A stretch of DNA of 64,000 bases from Sphingomonas spermidinifaciens (GCF_002351485.1 NZ_NWMW01000001.1:1302001-1366000), one strand, 5' to 3'; positions 7,754 through 19,094 are shown, counted from the first letter of the stretch. The notes: generated from the sequence alone by a model not told the origin. A program made the numbers and translations.

Positions 7754-8776
7754 TCAGGCCGCCACCGCCGTCCTGTGGATTGGAACCAGCGCGGCGTGGA
7801 ACTGCGCCGCGCTGGCTTCCCAGGTGAACGTCCGGCCATAAGCGGCGCAGGCGCCCCGGTCGCGCGTCAGTGCCGCGGCGATCGCGGCGTCGAGGTCCTC
7901 GTCCATCGCCCCTGTTTCCGGCGTCAGCACATCAACCGGACCGGTCACCGGATAGGCAGCGACCGGCGTGCCGCAGGCCAGCGCCTCGATCATGACGAGG
8001 CCGAAGGTGTCGGTGCGGCTGGGAAAGACGAACACGTCGGCGGCGGCGTAGCAGGCGGCCAGCTCGTCGCCGAAGCGTGCGCCAAGAAACACCGCATCGG
8101 GATAGCGCGCCTCGAGCTCGGCCCGCGCCGGTCCGTCGCCAACGACGACGCGGGTGCCGGGCTGGCGCGTCCTGAGGAACGCCTCAAGATTCTTCTCGAT
8201 CGCAACGCGCCCGACATAGAGCTGGACCGGCCCAGAGAGGCGGGCGAGTTCGGGATGCGGCGTCACAGCCGGATGGAAACGCGAGAGATTGACCCCCCGG
8301 CCCCAGTGTCGCACCTGCACAAGGCCATGTCCCTCCAGCGTCCGCCGGATCGAGGCGGTCGAAGCGAGCACCGCGCGCGCGGGCGCATGGAACCAGCGGA
8401 TATAGCGCCAGATCCACTCGGCCGGCACGCCCGACCGCGCTGACACATAGTCCGGAAACTGCGTGTGATAGGCCGTGGTGAAGGGATATCCGTGGCGCAG
8501 GCACCAGCGCCGCGCCGCGACGCAGACCGGCCCCTCGGTCGCCAGGTGAATCGCGTCGGGGCCAAAGTCCTCGAGTATCGAGCCGACCGCGCCCGTCGTC
8601 GCCATGGCGAGGCGGATCTCGGGATAGGTCGGGCACGGCAGCGAGTAGAAGCGATCGGGCGACACGACCTCGATCGAATGCCCCTGCCGCTCGAGCACGG
8701 CGCGGATCGACTTCAGCGTGCGGACGACGCCATTGACCTGCGGCTCCCAGGCGTCGGTGACGATGGCGATTCGCAT
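7754..8776 (-). CDS. GT4-family glycosyltransferase
   Basis: Retaining GT-B glycosyltransferase of 340 residues. The N-terminal domain starts MRIAIVTDAWEPQVNGVVRT, the acceptor-domain signature shared by mannosyl- and glycolipid-making GT4 enzymes, followed by YHTQFPDYV. The C-terminal domain has the donor-binding block LYVGRVAIEKNLE and the E-x7-E region FPSRTDTFGLVMIEALACGTPVAAYP. Relatives transfer sugars to membrane lipids. The downstream end of the upstream LpxH-like gene is 17 bases away on the same strand, so the pair is likely an operon acting on one lipid. In an LPS-free sphingomonad a glycolipid such as a glycosphingolipid is a reasonable substrate (inference). Confidence 0.85.
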   Translation of the reverse strand: MRIAIVTDAWEPQVNGVVRTLKSIRAVLERQGHSIEVVSPDRFYSLPCPTYPEIRLAMATTGAVGSILEDFGPDAIHLATEGPVCVAARRWCLRHGYPFTTAYHTQFPDYVSARSGVPAEWIWRYIRWFHAPARAVLASTASIRRTLEGHGLVQVRHWGRGVNLSRFHPAVTPHPELARLSGPVQLYVGRVAIEKNLEAFLRTRQPGTRVVVGDGPARAELEARYPDAVFLGARFGDELAACYAAADVFVFPSRTDTFGLVMIEALACGTPVAAYPVTGPVDVLTPETGAMDEDLDAAIAAALTRDRGACAAYGRTFTWEASAAQFHAALVPIHRTAVAA

Positions 8777-8793
8777 GGGCGCGCCCGACGCGA

Positions 8794-9672
8794 TCAGGCC
8801 GCTGCCCGCGTCGTCGCGGCCGCTTCCGCCGCCTCCCTCGCCCGGATCTCGTCCGCCCAGTGCAGAATCTCCATGCGGCCGTCGTCATGCTCGACCAGGG
8901 CGGTGCAGCCCTCGACCCAGTCGCCGTCGTTGTAATAGTCGATTCCGTCAATCCGGCGATAGTCCGCGGTGTGGATATGCCCGGCGATCACCCCGTCGAC
9001 GCCGCGCGCCTTGGCCTCATGCGCGACGATCTCCTCGAACTTCGAGATGAACTCGACCGCGTTCTTGACCTTGTGCTTGGCGTATTTGCTGAGCGACCAA
9101 TAGGGGAGCCGCATGACCCGGCGATAGACGTTCACCCAGCGGTTGAGCGTCATCATCAGGTGATAGGCGGCGTCCCCGGCATGGGCGAGCCAGCGATGCG
9201 ACAGCGTGATCGCGTCGAACTCGTCGCCGTGCAGGACGAGCAGGCGGCGCCCGTCGGCAGTGGTGTGGATCGCCTGCCGCTTGATCTTCACGCCGCCGAA
9301 GTCGAGCCCGGTGAACTGGCGGAACATCTCGTCATGATTGCCGGGAATATAGACGATGCGCGTGCCGCGCTTGGCACGCTTCATGATCCGCCAGACGATG
9401 TCGTTGTGACTGGCGGGCCAGTAGAACTTCTTCTTGAGCTGCCACCCGTCGAAGATGTCGCCGACCAGGTACATCGTCTCGCTGTCGACATGGTCGAGGA
9501 AGTCGATGAGCATGTCGGCATTGCACCCGCGCGTGCCGAGATGGACGTCGCTGATCCAGACGGTGCGATAGCGCCGCCGGACGATGTCGCCGCGTTCCGG
9601 CCGGTGCGGCTGCGAGGCATGGAAGTCGGCAAGGTCGGCGGCGTCGAACGGCAGCTTGGTGACGGTGCCCAT
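8794..9672 (-). CDS. LpxH-like calcineurin-family phosphoesterase
   Basis: Metallophosphoesterase of 292 residues similar to UDP-2,3-diacylglucosamine diphosphatase-type proteins. Metal-binding motifs are all present: SDVHLG (D42, H44), GDIFD (D72), GNHDE (N112-H113-D114), LHGDEFD (H148) and GHIHTAD near residue 230. About 40 residues precede the domain and an Ala-rich tail follows. It is larger than canonical LpxH (about 240) and belongs to the branch seen beside GT4 glycosyltransferases. As sphingomonads generally make no lipid A, the annotation as an LPS enzyme is doubtful; a pyrophosphate-linked lipid substrate is more likely. Confidence 0.8.
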   Translation of the reverse strand: MGTVTKLPFDAADLADFHASQPHRPERGDIVRRRYRTVWISDVHLGTRGCNADMLIDFLDHVDSETMYLVGDIFDGWQLKKKFYWPASHNDIVWRIMKRAKRGTRIVYIPGNHDEMFRQFTGLDFGGVKIKRQAIHTTADGRRLLVLHGDEFDAITLSHRWLAHAGDAAYHLMMTLNRWVNVYRRVMRLPYWSLSKYAKHKVKNAVEFISKFEEIVAHEAKARGVDGVIAGHIHTADYRRIDGIDYYNDGDWVEGCTALVEHDDGRMEILHWADEIRAREAAEAAATTRAAA

Positions 9673-9797
9673 GGCGTGTTCCCCGGCAAGCTTCTGGCTC
9701 CCACGGCCATGGGCGAGGATTGTTACACGGCGGCGGCGGGAGGGTTACGGGGGTGTGATGGCCATCGACCTCCCCTCTCTGAAGAATGGGAGCGTGA

Positions 9798-10793
9798 TCA
9801 GATCGTCAGCACGATCTTTCCCACATGGTCCCCCGCCTCCATCCGCGCATGCGCCTCCGCCGCGCACGCCAGCGGGAACGTCCGGTCGATGACCGGCTTC
9901 AGCCGGCCAGCCTCTACATGCGGCCAGACGGTGCGGGCGAGTTCGTCGGCGACCATCGACTTGAAGCCAGTATCGCGCGGGCGAAGCGTCGAGCCCGTCA
10001 GCGTCAGGCGCCGGCGCATGATGTCGAAGATCGGGATCGTCGCCTCCGCGCCCCGCTGCACCGCGATCGACACATGGCGGCCGTCCTCGGCCAGGCATTT
10101 GAGGTTGCGCGGCAGATAGTCGCCGCCGACCATGTCGAGCACGACCTGCACGCCGCGCCCGCCGGTGATCCGCGTCACCTCATCGACGAAATCGGCGGCC
10201 TTGTAGTCGATCGCATGATCGGCGCCGAGTTCGAGCGCGCGGGCACATTTGCCTGCCGAGCCAGCGGTGACGATGATCTCGACCCCGAACAGCTTGCACA
10301 GCGCAATCGCCATCGTGCCGATGCCGCTGGTCCCGCCATGGACGAGCACCGTGTCCCCTTCCGCCGCGAAGCCGCGCTCGAACAGGTTGGTCCAGACGGT
10401 GAACAGCGTCTCCGGGATCGCCGCCGCCTCGACCATCGACAGCACGTCGGGGACGGGCAGGCACTGGCCGGCGGGCGCAAGGCAGTATTCGGCATAACCG
10501 CCGCCTGCCACCAGCGCGCACACGGGCTGGCCGATCAGCGCGGGCTCCACGCCCTCGCCCACCGCGACGACCTCGCCTGCGATCTCGAGCCCTAGGATCG
10601 ACGGCGCGCCCGGCGGCGGCGGATAGCCGCCCTTGCGCTGCAGCACGTCGGGGCGGTTGACGCCCGCGGCCGCGACGCGGATCAGCACCTCCCCCTCGCC
10701 AGGCCGCGGTACCGGGCGTTCGGACACGACCAGCACCTCGGGGCCGCCGGACGCGGCCGGATCGATCGCACGCATAACATCCGGTACGTTCAT
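9798..10793 (-). CDS. NAD(P)H:quinone oxidoreductase, PIG3/QOR type
   Basis: Zinc-free medium-chain dehydrogenase of 331 residues. Seen are the N-terminal fold with AAAGVNRPDVLQRKGGYPPPPG, typical of the TP53I3/QorB branch, then VHGGTSGIGTMAIALCKLFG as the nucleotide-binding motif with Ser/Gly as in NADPH users, and DMVGGDYLPRNLKCL. It reduces quinones by one or two electrons using NADPH. The ATG at 10793 follows a GAGGGGCGGGG ribosome site and gives a normal N-terminus; upstream ATGs at 10835 and 10877 would add unrelated sequence. Divergent from the DUF1192 gene. Confidence 0.88.
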   Translation of the reverse strand: MNVPDVMRAIDPAASGGPEVLVVSERPVPRPGEGEVLIRVAAAGVNRPDVLQRKGGYPPPPGAPSILGLEIAGEVVAVGEGVEPALIGQPVCALVAGGGYAEYCLAPAGQCLPVPDVLSMVEAAAIPETLFTVWTNLFERGFAAEGDTVLVHGGTSGIGTMAIALCKLFGVEIIVTAGSAGKCARALELGADHAIDYKAADFVDEVTRITGGRGVQVVLDMVGGDYLPRNLKCLAEDGRHVSIAVQRGAEATIPIFDIMRRRLTLTGSTLRPRDTGFKSMVADELARTVWPHVEAGRLKPVIDRTFPLACAAEAHARMEAGDHVGKIVLTI

Positions 10794-10887
10794 GCCCCGC
10801 CCCCTCAGCATCACCCGGCCCCCCTGTTCGGCCATGGTGAATCCCGCGCTTATTGACATCGCGGCCCATGCGGTCAACGCTTGGGGG

Positions 10888-11085
10888 ATGGACGCCGACG
10901 ATATTTTGCCGCGCCGCAGCTACGATCCCGTCGCGATGCTGGCGCGCCAGGATCTCGATCCCATGTCGATTGAGGAGCTGGGCGCTCGCATCGCCGCGCT
11001 TGAGGCAGAGATTGCGCGGGTCAAGGCGCACCGCGACCGGGCCGGCAGTCATCGATCGAGCGCAGAGGCGCTGTTCCGCCGATGA
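10888..11085 (+). CDS. DUF1192 family small coiled-coil protein
   Basis: A 65-residue protein starting MDADDILPRRSYDPVAML. The conserved DUF1192 block RQDLDPMSIEELGARIAALE leads into a short amphipathic helix and a basic tail. Family members are found across Alphaproteobacteria and have no known function. The start at 10888 matches the usual N-terminus, with only GGGGG directly before the ATG; the longer in-frame extension overlaps the divergent quinone reductase and looks spurious. Followed by clpA 127 bases later. Confidence 0.8.
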   Translation: MDADDILPRRSYDPVAMLARQDLDPMSIEELGARIAALEAEIARVKAHRDRAGSHRSSAEALFRR

Positions 11086-11212
11086 TCGCGCGCCGCGCCA
11101 TCCTAGTGCGGCCCCCTGCCCTCACTGCCGACTTGCACACCGCGCCGGCGCACCCGACATTGCACTTCCGGGTCGCGAGTCCCCAAGCGGCCCCACCGGA
11201 GTAACTTCCCCA

Positions 11213-13540
11213 ATGCCGTCCTTCGCATCCGCCCTCGAATCCACGCTGCACAAGGCGCTGGAGGCCGCGTCCTCGCGCCGCCACGAATATGCGACGCTCG
11301 AACACCTGCTGCTCGCGCTCGTCGATGACGAGCACGCCTCGAAGGTGATGAGCGCATGCGGCGTCGATCTGGGCGAGCTCAAGACCACAGTCGCCCACTA
11401 TCTCGACACCGAGCTCGAGGCGCTGAAGGTCGACAGCGTCACCGATCCCTCGCCCACCAGCGGCTTCCAGCGCGTCGTCCAGCGCGCGATCCTCCACGTC
11501 CAGTCCTCGGGCCGCGACGAGGTGACGGGCGCCAACGTCCTCGTCGCCCTGTTCAGTGAGCGCGAGAGCTATGCCGTCTATTTCCTGCAGCAGCAGGATA
11601 TGAGCCGCCTCGACGCGGTCAGCTATATCAGCCACGGCGTCGGCAAGGGCGGCACGCCTACCGAAGCGCGCGAGGTGAAGGGCGCCGAAGAGGAGAAGCC
11701 GCAGGCCAAGCAGGCGGAAAAGAACCAGAAGGGCGAAAGCGCGCTCAAGCAGTTCACCGTCGACCTCAATGAAAAGGCCAGGAACGGCAAGGTCGATCCG
11801 CTGATCGGCCGCGGGCCGGAGGTCGATCGCACCGTCCAGATCCTCTGCCGCCGGTCGAAGAACAACCCGCTCTATGTCGGTGATCCCGGCGTCGGCAAGA
11901 CCGCCATCGCCGAAGGGCTTGCGCGCAAGATCGTCGAGGGCGACGTGCCCGACGTGCTGCGCGAGGCGGTGATCTACTCGCTCGACATGGGCGCGCTGCT
12001 CGCCGGCACGCGCTATCGCGGCGATTTTGAGGAGCGGCTGAAGCAGGTGGTGTCGGAGCTCGAGAAGCTGCCGCACGCGGTGCTGTTCATCGACGAGATC
12101 CATACCGTGATCGGCGCCGGTGCAACCAGCGGCGGCGCGATGGACGCCTCGAATCTCCTGAAGCCGGCGCTGTCGGGCGGAACGATCCGATGCATCGGCT
12201 CAACCACCTACAAGGAGTTCCGGAACCACTTCGAAAAGGATCGCGCCCTGCTGCGCCGGTTCCAGAAGATCGACGTCAACGAGCCGACCGTCGAGGACAC
12301 GATCAAGATCCTCGCCGGCCTTCGCTCGGCGTTCGAGGAGCATCATTCGGTCAAGTACACGCCGGACGCGATCAAGTCGGCGGTCGAACTGTCGAGCCGA
12401 TACATCAACGACCGCAAGCTGCCCGACAAGGCGATCGACGTGATCGACGAAGTGGGCGCGATGCAGATGCTGGTGCCGCCCTCGAAGCGCAAGAAGGTCA
12501 TCACGCCCAAGGAGATCGAGGCCGTCATCGCGACGATGGCGCGCATCCCGCCCAAGACGGTGTCGAGCGACGACACGCGCGTGCTCGCCAATCTCGAGAC
12601 CGACCTGAAGCGCGTGGTGTTCGGGCAGGACACCGCGATCGAGGTGCTGTCGTCGGCCATCAAGCTCAGCCGTGCGGGCCTGCGCGATCCCGACAAGCCG
12701 ATCGGCAACTACCTCTTCTCCGGCCCCACCGGCGTCGGCAAGACCGAGGTCGCCAAGCAGCTGGCCGAGATCATGGGCATCCCACTTCAGCGGTTCGACA
12801 TGTCCGAATATATGGAGCGCCATTCGGTCAGCCGGCTGATCGGTGCGCCCCCGGGCTATGTCGGCTATGACCAGGGCGGCCTGTTGACGGATGCGGTCGA
12901 TCAGAACCCGCACAGCGTGCTGCTGCTCGACGAGATCGAGAAGGCGCACCCAGACCTTTTCAACATCCTGTTGCAGGTCATGGACAACGGCAAGCTGACC
13001 GATCACCACGGCAAGACCGTCGATTTCCGCAACACCATCCTCATCATGACCACCAATGCGGGTGCGTCGGACATGGCGAAGGAATCGATCGGCTTCGGCG
13101 AGATCGCGCGCGAGGATGTGCAGGAGGAGGCGGTGAAGAAGCTCTTCACCCCCGAATTCCGCAACCGCCTCGATGCGATCGTGCCGTTCGCCTATCTGCC
13201 GCCGGCAGTGGTCAACCGCGTCGTCGACAAGTTCATCCTCCAGCTTGAGCTCCAGCTCGCCGACCGCGGCGTCCATATCCGCCTCGACGACGAATCGAAG
13301 ACGTGGCTGACCGAGCGCGGCTATGACAAGCTCTATGGCGCGCGCCCGATGGGCCGCCTGATCCAAGAGAAGATCAAGCAGCCGCTGGCCGAGGAGCTTT
13401 TGTTCGGCAAGCTCGTCCATGGCGGCGAGGTGAGCGTGAAGCTCAAGGACAATGCGCTCAGCTTCGAGATCGTCCCTGCTCCGCCCAAAAAGGCAAAGAA
13501 GAAGGGCGGCAAGCGGTCGGAAGCAGCCAAGGCGGACTGA
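11213..13540 (+). CDS. clpA: ATP-dependent Clp protease ATP-binding subunit ClpA
   Basis: AAA+ unfoldase of 775 residues that feeds substrates to ClpP. Domains in order are the Clp N-domain repeats (about 1-145), a charged linker rich in Lys and Glu, AAA-1 with Walker A GDPGVGKT near residue 223, and AAA-2 with Walker A GPTGVGKT near 504, ending with a D2-small domain and basic tail. The ClpP-loop region (IGF motif, SIGFGE) is present. The ATG at 11213 is the conserved MPSFASALE start with a GGAG 12 bases upstream. The adaptor gene clpS, often just upstream, is not in this window; aat, which makes ClpS substrates, is about 5 kb away. Confidence 0.96.
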   Translation: MPSFASALESTLHKALEAASSRRHEYATLEHLLLALVDDEHASKVMSACGVDLGELKTTVAHYLDTELEALKVDSVTDPSPTSGFQRVVQRAILHVQSSGRDEVTGANVLVALFSERESYAVYFLQQQDMSRLDAVSYISHGVGKGGTPTEAREVKGAEEEKPQAKQAEKNQKGESALKQFTVDLNEKARNGKVDPLIGRGPEVDRTVQILCRRSKNNPLYVGDPGVGKTAIAEGLARKIVEGDVPDVLREAVIYSLDMGALLAGTRYRGDFEERLKQVVSELEKLPHAVLFIDEIHTVIGAGATSGGAMDASNLLKPALSGGTIRCIGSTTYKEFRNHFEKDRALLRRFQKIDVNEPTVEDTIKILAGLRSAFEEHHSVKYTPDAIKSAVELSSRYINDRKLPDKAIDVIDEVGAMQMLVPPSKRKKVITPKEIEAVIATMARIPPKTVSSDDTRVLANLETDLKRVVFGQDTAIEVLSSAIKLSRAGLRDPDKPIGNYLFSGPTGVGKTEVAKQLAEIMGIPLQRFDMSEYMERHSVSRLIGAPPGYVGYDQGGLLTDAVDQNPHSVLLLDEIEKAHPDLFNILLQVMDNGKLTDHHGKTVDFRNTILIMTTNAGASDMAKESIGFGEIAREDVQEEAVKKLFTPEFRNRLDAIVPFAYLPPAVVNRVVDKFILQLELQLADRGVHIRLDDESKTWLTERGYDKLYGARPMGRLIQEKIKQPLAEELLFGKLVHGGEVSVKLKDNALSFEIVPAPPKKAKKKGGKRSEAAKAD

Positions 13541-13552
13541 ACTTGCTTACAT

Positions 13553-13581
13553 TGTCACCCCGGACTTGATCCGGGGTGACA
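13553..13581. repeat. REP-like palindrome, perfect 12-bp stem
   Basis: TGTCACCCCGGA at 13553-13564 is the exact inverted complement of 13570-13581, with a 5-base loop CTTGA. It sits between the convergent clpA and porin genes and can act as a bidirectional terminator. A related, longer palindrome with the same core occurs at 47274-47358, so this looks like a dispersed family. Confidence 0.85.
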
Positions 13582-13596
13582 TGTTTGCGTGCGACC

Positions 13597-14346
13597 TTAA
13601 AAGAACACCACCGCGTGCGCCGTCACCCGGTCGCCCGCGTCATCGACATCGGCGAATGGCGACGCCGCGACGCCCCGTGTATTCACATCGGTGCCCGAAT
13701 AGCGCAGCCCTAACGCAAGCGGCCCGAAGCGCCGCTCGGCCCGGATGCCCCAGTCGACATAGCTCCCAAGTTCAGGCCGCAACCGGGCCGCCAGCACCGG
13801 ATCGTCGGTCGAGCCCGAAGTCCGCCCGACATGCGCCGCCAGGTCGATCCCCGTTCCCGGGATGCCCGCACTCGCGCGCGCCTGAAGGTAGAGGTTGTCG
13901 CCGCCGATCGCGGCCTGATCGGGCGCATAGCTTGCCGCCACGTCGAACTGCAGCGGCCCCAGCGCATAGCCAACGCCCAGGTCGATCTCGCCATAATCGG
14001 CCTTCACGTCCGACCCGGCGAAGAAGTGCCCCGTCGCCCCTGCGCTAAGCGAAATGCCGCTCGCAAGCTGCGTGGCATAGGTCGCCGACGCATCGAACAC
14101 GGCGTCCGCTCCACCATGCCGGCGCGCGCCGCGTGTCGTCGTCCCCCGCGCATCGAGGCGCAGCCCCGCGACCGGCACCGACACGATCGCGTCGAGCGCC
14201 GGATCGCCATCGCTCCACGACAGGCCACGGCGCCGATGATCGGTGGTCGCCTCGAGCGACCCGGTCGGGCGGCTCAGTTCCTGCGCCTCGGCCGTACTCG
14301 CGCCGGCCAGTGCCAGCGCGAGCAGCCACGTCTTCAGCTCAGCCAT
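13597..14346 (-). CDS. TorF-family putative porin (beta barrel)
   Basis: Secreted 249-residue protein: signal peptide with cleavage after ASTAEA (about residue 21), then alternating hydrophobic strands typical of an outer-membrane barrel, ending in a C-terminal aromatic residue (AVVFF), the recognition signal for barrel assembly. The pattern SLEATTDHRRRGLSWSDGDP near the mature N-terminus is characteristic of TorF/Gcw_chp proteins (TIGR02001 type), which are poorly understood barrels common in Proteobacteria. The ATG at 14346 overlaps the end of the preceding gene by 8 bases, indicating translational coupling. Confidence 0.8.
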   Translation of the reverse strand: MAELKTWLLALALAGASTAEAQELSRPTGSLEATTDHRRRGLSWSDGDPALDAIVSVPVAGLRLDARGTTTRGARRHGGADAVFDASATYATQLASGISLSAGATGHFFAGSDVKADYGEIDLGVGYALGPLQFDVAASYAPDQAAIGGDNLYLQARASAGIPGTGIDLAAHVGRTSGSTDDPVLAARLRPELGSYVDWGIRAERRFGPLALGLRYSGTDVNTRGVAASPFADVDDAGDRVTAHAVVFF

Positions 14347-14752
14347 TCGGGTTGAGCGCCGCCAATTCGGCGGCCAGCGTCGCTCGGTCAGCCTCAACCG
14401 CAGCGACCAGCCGGTCGCGGACCGCCGGGCTGCGGCGAGCGACCGTCTCGGCGATTGCCGGTCGTGCTGTCTGACAGGCGCCGGGATGCGTACCGCGCAA
14501 AGTGCGATCGGTCGCCACCGCCCGTGCGGCCTGCGGCGCGGCATCGAGCGCGCGCTCGATCGTGATCGCTGCGGTCCAGGCGCAATGCTGGCGCGAGGGT
14601 CGATTGGGCGTATGCGCACCGATCGTCTTGGTATCGAGCGTCACGCGCGCGCGGTAGGTCGCGGCGTGCTCGGCGCCGCCATGCGAGACGGTCACGCGGT
14701 GCTCGATCATCTCGCCCAGCAACATCGCGGCGAGGGTCAAGGTCAGGGACAT
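14339..14752 (-). CDS. Hypothetical protein coupled to the porin gene
   Basis: A 137-residue protein with a strong GAGGAG ribosome site before the ATG at 14752. The N-terminus (MSLTLTLAAMLLGEM) is hydrophobic but short and has no clear cleavage site; the middle has beta-like segments and two cysteines, and the C-terminal third is an Ala-rich helix (RDRLVAAVEADRATLAAELA). I do not recognise the family. Its overlap with the porin gene suggests that both products act together at the envelope. Confidence 0.6.
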   Translation of the reverse strand: MSLTLTLAAMLLGEMIEHRVTVSHGGAEHAATYRARVTLDTKTIGAHTPNRPSRQHCAWTAAITIERALDAAPQAARAVATDRTLRGTHPGACQTARPAIAETVARRSPAVRDRLVAAVEADRATLAAELAALNPNG

Positions 14753-15326
14753 CAGGGGTTCTCCTCTCTCGTCCGGTTGGGGTTCCTGCGGATGCGCCGG
14801 CTATCGCCGGTCTGCGACCGACCAATCGCGCGAAACCGGCAGTGTTTCCAGCCGAAACAGGAAATTACGAGATTGAGAAAATTGTTAGTTTTGCGCGGAT
14901 CACTAAGCGCTCCAGCGGAGCGCCGTCGCGCGATTCGCCTGCGAACGGCGGCACGTCCGGGATCACAGCGAAACACGTTCGGCTCGCCATTGCGGCAGCG
15001 TATCTCCGAGCAGTTGAATCGTCGGACAGCCGGACTTCAGTGCCTATCGCGTCGCGGCCGGCTTGGTGACGTCCCCCTCAGCCCGTCCATTCACAGGTAG
15101 AGTGCGCGGGCACCTTGGCAGATGGGGCGTACAACGCGCCCGACAGCATCGGCGGGCGTCAGCCCGCCTATTCCGCTATGCGGTCGCACGTGGTTGGAGT
15201 CTTGACGGCACGAGAAGCGACCAAGGGCCCTGAGCCCGCCGACTCCGGCAAGCATCGCGCGGCTTCGGCACCCATGTCGCTCGCGGGCAACGCCTGCCCG
15301 AACGCGCGTTCGGAATGCCGAACGGG
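14753..15326. other. Intergenic region without a supported gene
   Basis: No frame here has a convincing start, codon pattern or family resemblance. It holds a relatively AT-rich patch near 14865-14895 that may contain the promoter of the minus-strand pair, a hairpin GGCGGGC-gtca-GCCCGCC at 15151-15168, and a perfect 16-base palindrome CCGAACGCGCGTTCGG at 15298-15313 followed by TTCGG-aatg-CCGAA just beyond the end of the small acidic gene. Confidence 0.6.
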
Positions 15327-15512
15327 CTAGGCCTCGCGCGGCGTGGCTCTTGCGGCGCGTTCCTGGGCGATGCGTTCGGCGCGGACGGCCATCGCGTCCC
15401 AGGTCACCGCCGACCGCTCGCAGCGGTCGCGGACGTTCTGGAGGTTGGAGGCGGCGGCATCGGCGCGCGCTTGGTCTGCACGACCGCGGAAGGTGGCGGC
15501 ATCATCGCTCAT
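15327..15512 (-). CDS. Small uncharacterised protein (61 aa) next to cspA
   Basis: Starts MSDDAATFRGRADQARADAA and is almost entirely predicted helix, rich in Ala, Arg and Asp, with a single Cys in VRDRCERSAVTWDAMA. I believe similar proteins are common in sphingomonads, but no function is known to me. The ATG at 15512 is used; upstream in-frame sequence is Arg-rich and unlike a real N-terminus. It lies 65 bases downstream of cspA on the same strand and may share its transcript. Confidence 0.65.
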   Translation of the reverse strand: MSDDAATFRGRADQARADAAASNLQNVRDRCERSAVTWDAMAVRAERIAQERAARATPREA

Positions 15513-15577
15513 CGTGCTGTTCCTTGGTTGGCAAAGGGTGGTGCGGCGGCGCGAACGCCGCCGCACGGGACACGGCG

Positions 15578-15790
15578 TCAGTCGGCCGCGTTGAGGTTCA
15601 CCGCGGCCATCTTGCCGCGACGATCCTCTTCGAGCTCGTAGGTGACGCGCTGGTCCTGCTGAAGCGTGACCATGCCCGAACGCTCGACCGCGCTGATATG
15701 GACGAACGCATCATTGCCGCCCGTATCGGGGGCGATGAAGCCATAGCCCTTGTCGGCGTTGAAGAACTTGACGGTGCCGGTGATGGCCAT
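15578..15790 (-). CDS. Cold-shock protein (CspA family)
   Basis: A 70-residue single cold-shock domain that binds single-stranded RNA/DNA. RNP1 is KGYGFIAPD and RNP2 is DAFVHISAVE, and the start MAITGTVKFFN is typical. The ribosome site GAAGGAA precedes the ATG. The 195 bases to the divergent obgE would give a long 5' leader, as often seen for csp genes. Confidence 0.95.
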   Translation of the reverse strand: MAITGTVKFFNADKGYGFIAPDTGGNDAFVHISAVERSGMVTLQQDQRVTYELEEDRRGKMAAVNLNAAD

Positions 15791-15976
15791 TTGGGTATTC
15801 CTTCGTTTCGCCTGCGCAAGTGGCGCAGAACCGGTTGCCGGTCAGCAGGGAAAGAAGGAGAGCGCCGCAAAGCGAGAACCGTCGATTTGCGACTTTAGCC
15901 AAAGCAATATGGCGTATCGCCCGCCAGAGCGCAAGGTGCGGCGCAAAAGGGTGACGGATCGCCCCGGTTGCGCTAA

Positions 15977-18191
<2,215 letters not shown>

Positions 18192-18195
<4 letters not shown>

Positions 18196-19094
18196 GCCTG
18201 CTCGCGATCACCGGCGGCACGGGGTTCGTCGGCAAACGACTGATCGATCGTGCCCTTGCCGCCGGACACCGCATCCGCGCGCTCACGCGCCGAACACAGG
18301 CGGCGCGCGAGGGGGTCGATTGGGTCTCGGGCGCGCTCGATACGCCCGAGGCGCTGGCGGCGCTGCTCGCGGGCGTCGATGCCGTCATCCACGTCGCCGG
18401 CGTCGTCAACGCGCGCGACAAGGCGGGCTTCGTCGCGGGCAACGTCACCGGGACCGAGGCGGTGGTCGCCGCCGCAAAGGCCGCGGGCACCCCGCGCTTC
18501 GTCCACGTCTCCTCGCTCTCGGCGCGCGAGCCTGAGCTCTCGACCTATGGCTGGTCAAAGGCCGAGGGGGAGGCCGCCGTCCTTGCCGCACTGCCCGATG
18601 CCGCGGTCGTGCGCCCGCCCGCGATCTATGGCCCCGGCGACCACGAGATGCTCGAGCTGTTCCGGCTGGCAGCGCGAGGGGTCGTGCCCCTGCCCCCGCC
18701 CGGCCGCTTCTCGACCATCCATGTCGACGACCTCGCCGACCTGCTCCTCGCGCTCGCGAGCAGCGATGCGGCCGGCCTGTTCGAGGTCGATGACGAGGCG
18801 CCGATGGGCTGGTCGCATGTCGACTTCGCCCGCGCGCTCGGCCGCGCCGTCGGCCGCCGCGTCCTGACCCTTTCGACCCCGCGCGCGCTCCTGATGCTGT
18901 CGGCCCGCATCGCCCGCGCGGTACAGGGGGACAGGGCCAAGCTCACGCCCGACCGCGCGGCCTATTTCAGCCATCCTGACTGGGTCGTGCGCGCCGACCG
19001 CCGCCCGCCGCCCGCGCTCTGGCGCCCGGCGATCGCGACTGAGCCCGGCCTTGCCGCCACCGCCAAGTGGTATCGCGCCGAAGGCTTGCTATAA
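18192..19094 (+). CDS. cerR: NAD-dependent epimerase/dehydratase family, probable ceramide reductase
   Basis: Extended SDR of 300 residues with the Rossmann motif TGGTGFVG at 7-14 and the YGWSK catalytic pair (Y119, K123); VVRPPAIYGPGD is the usual substrate-loop block. In Caulobacter the epimerase-like CerR next to spt reduces the 3-keto group of the acylated sphingoid base. Its position directly before acp and spt supports the same role here. The start overlaps the proB stop (ATGA), tying this lipid gene to the obgE-proB transcript. Identification as CerR rests on family plus neighbourhood, not on a diagnostic residue. Confidence 0.75.

Noticed and set aside
10853..11212. In-frame upstream extension of clpA by about 120 codons
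   Set aside because: It overlaps the DUF1192 gene in another frame and the conserved ClpA N-domain begins exactly at the ATG at 11213.
14347..14619. Long Arg-rich N-terminal extension of the TorF-type porin
   Set aside because: It overlaps the coupled upstream gene in another frame, and a proper signal peptide begins at the ATG at 14346.
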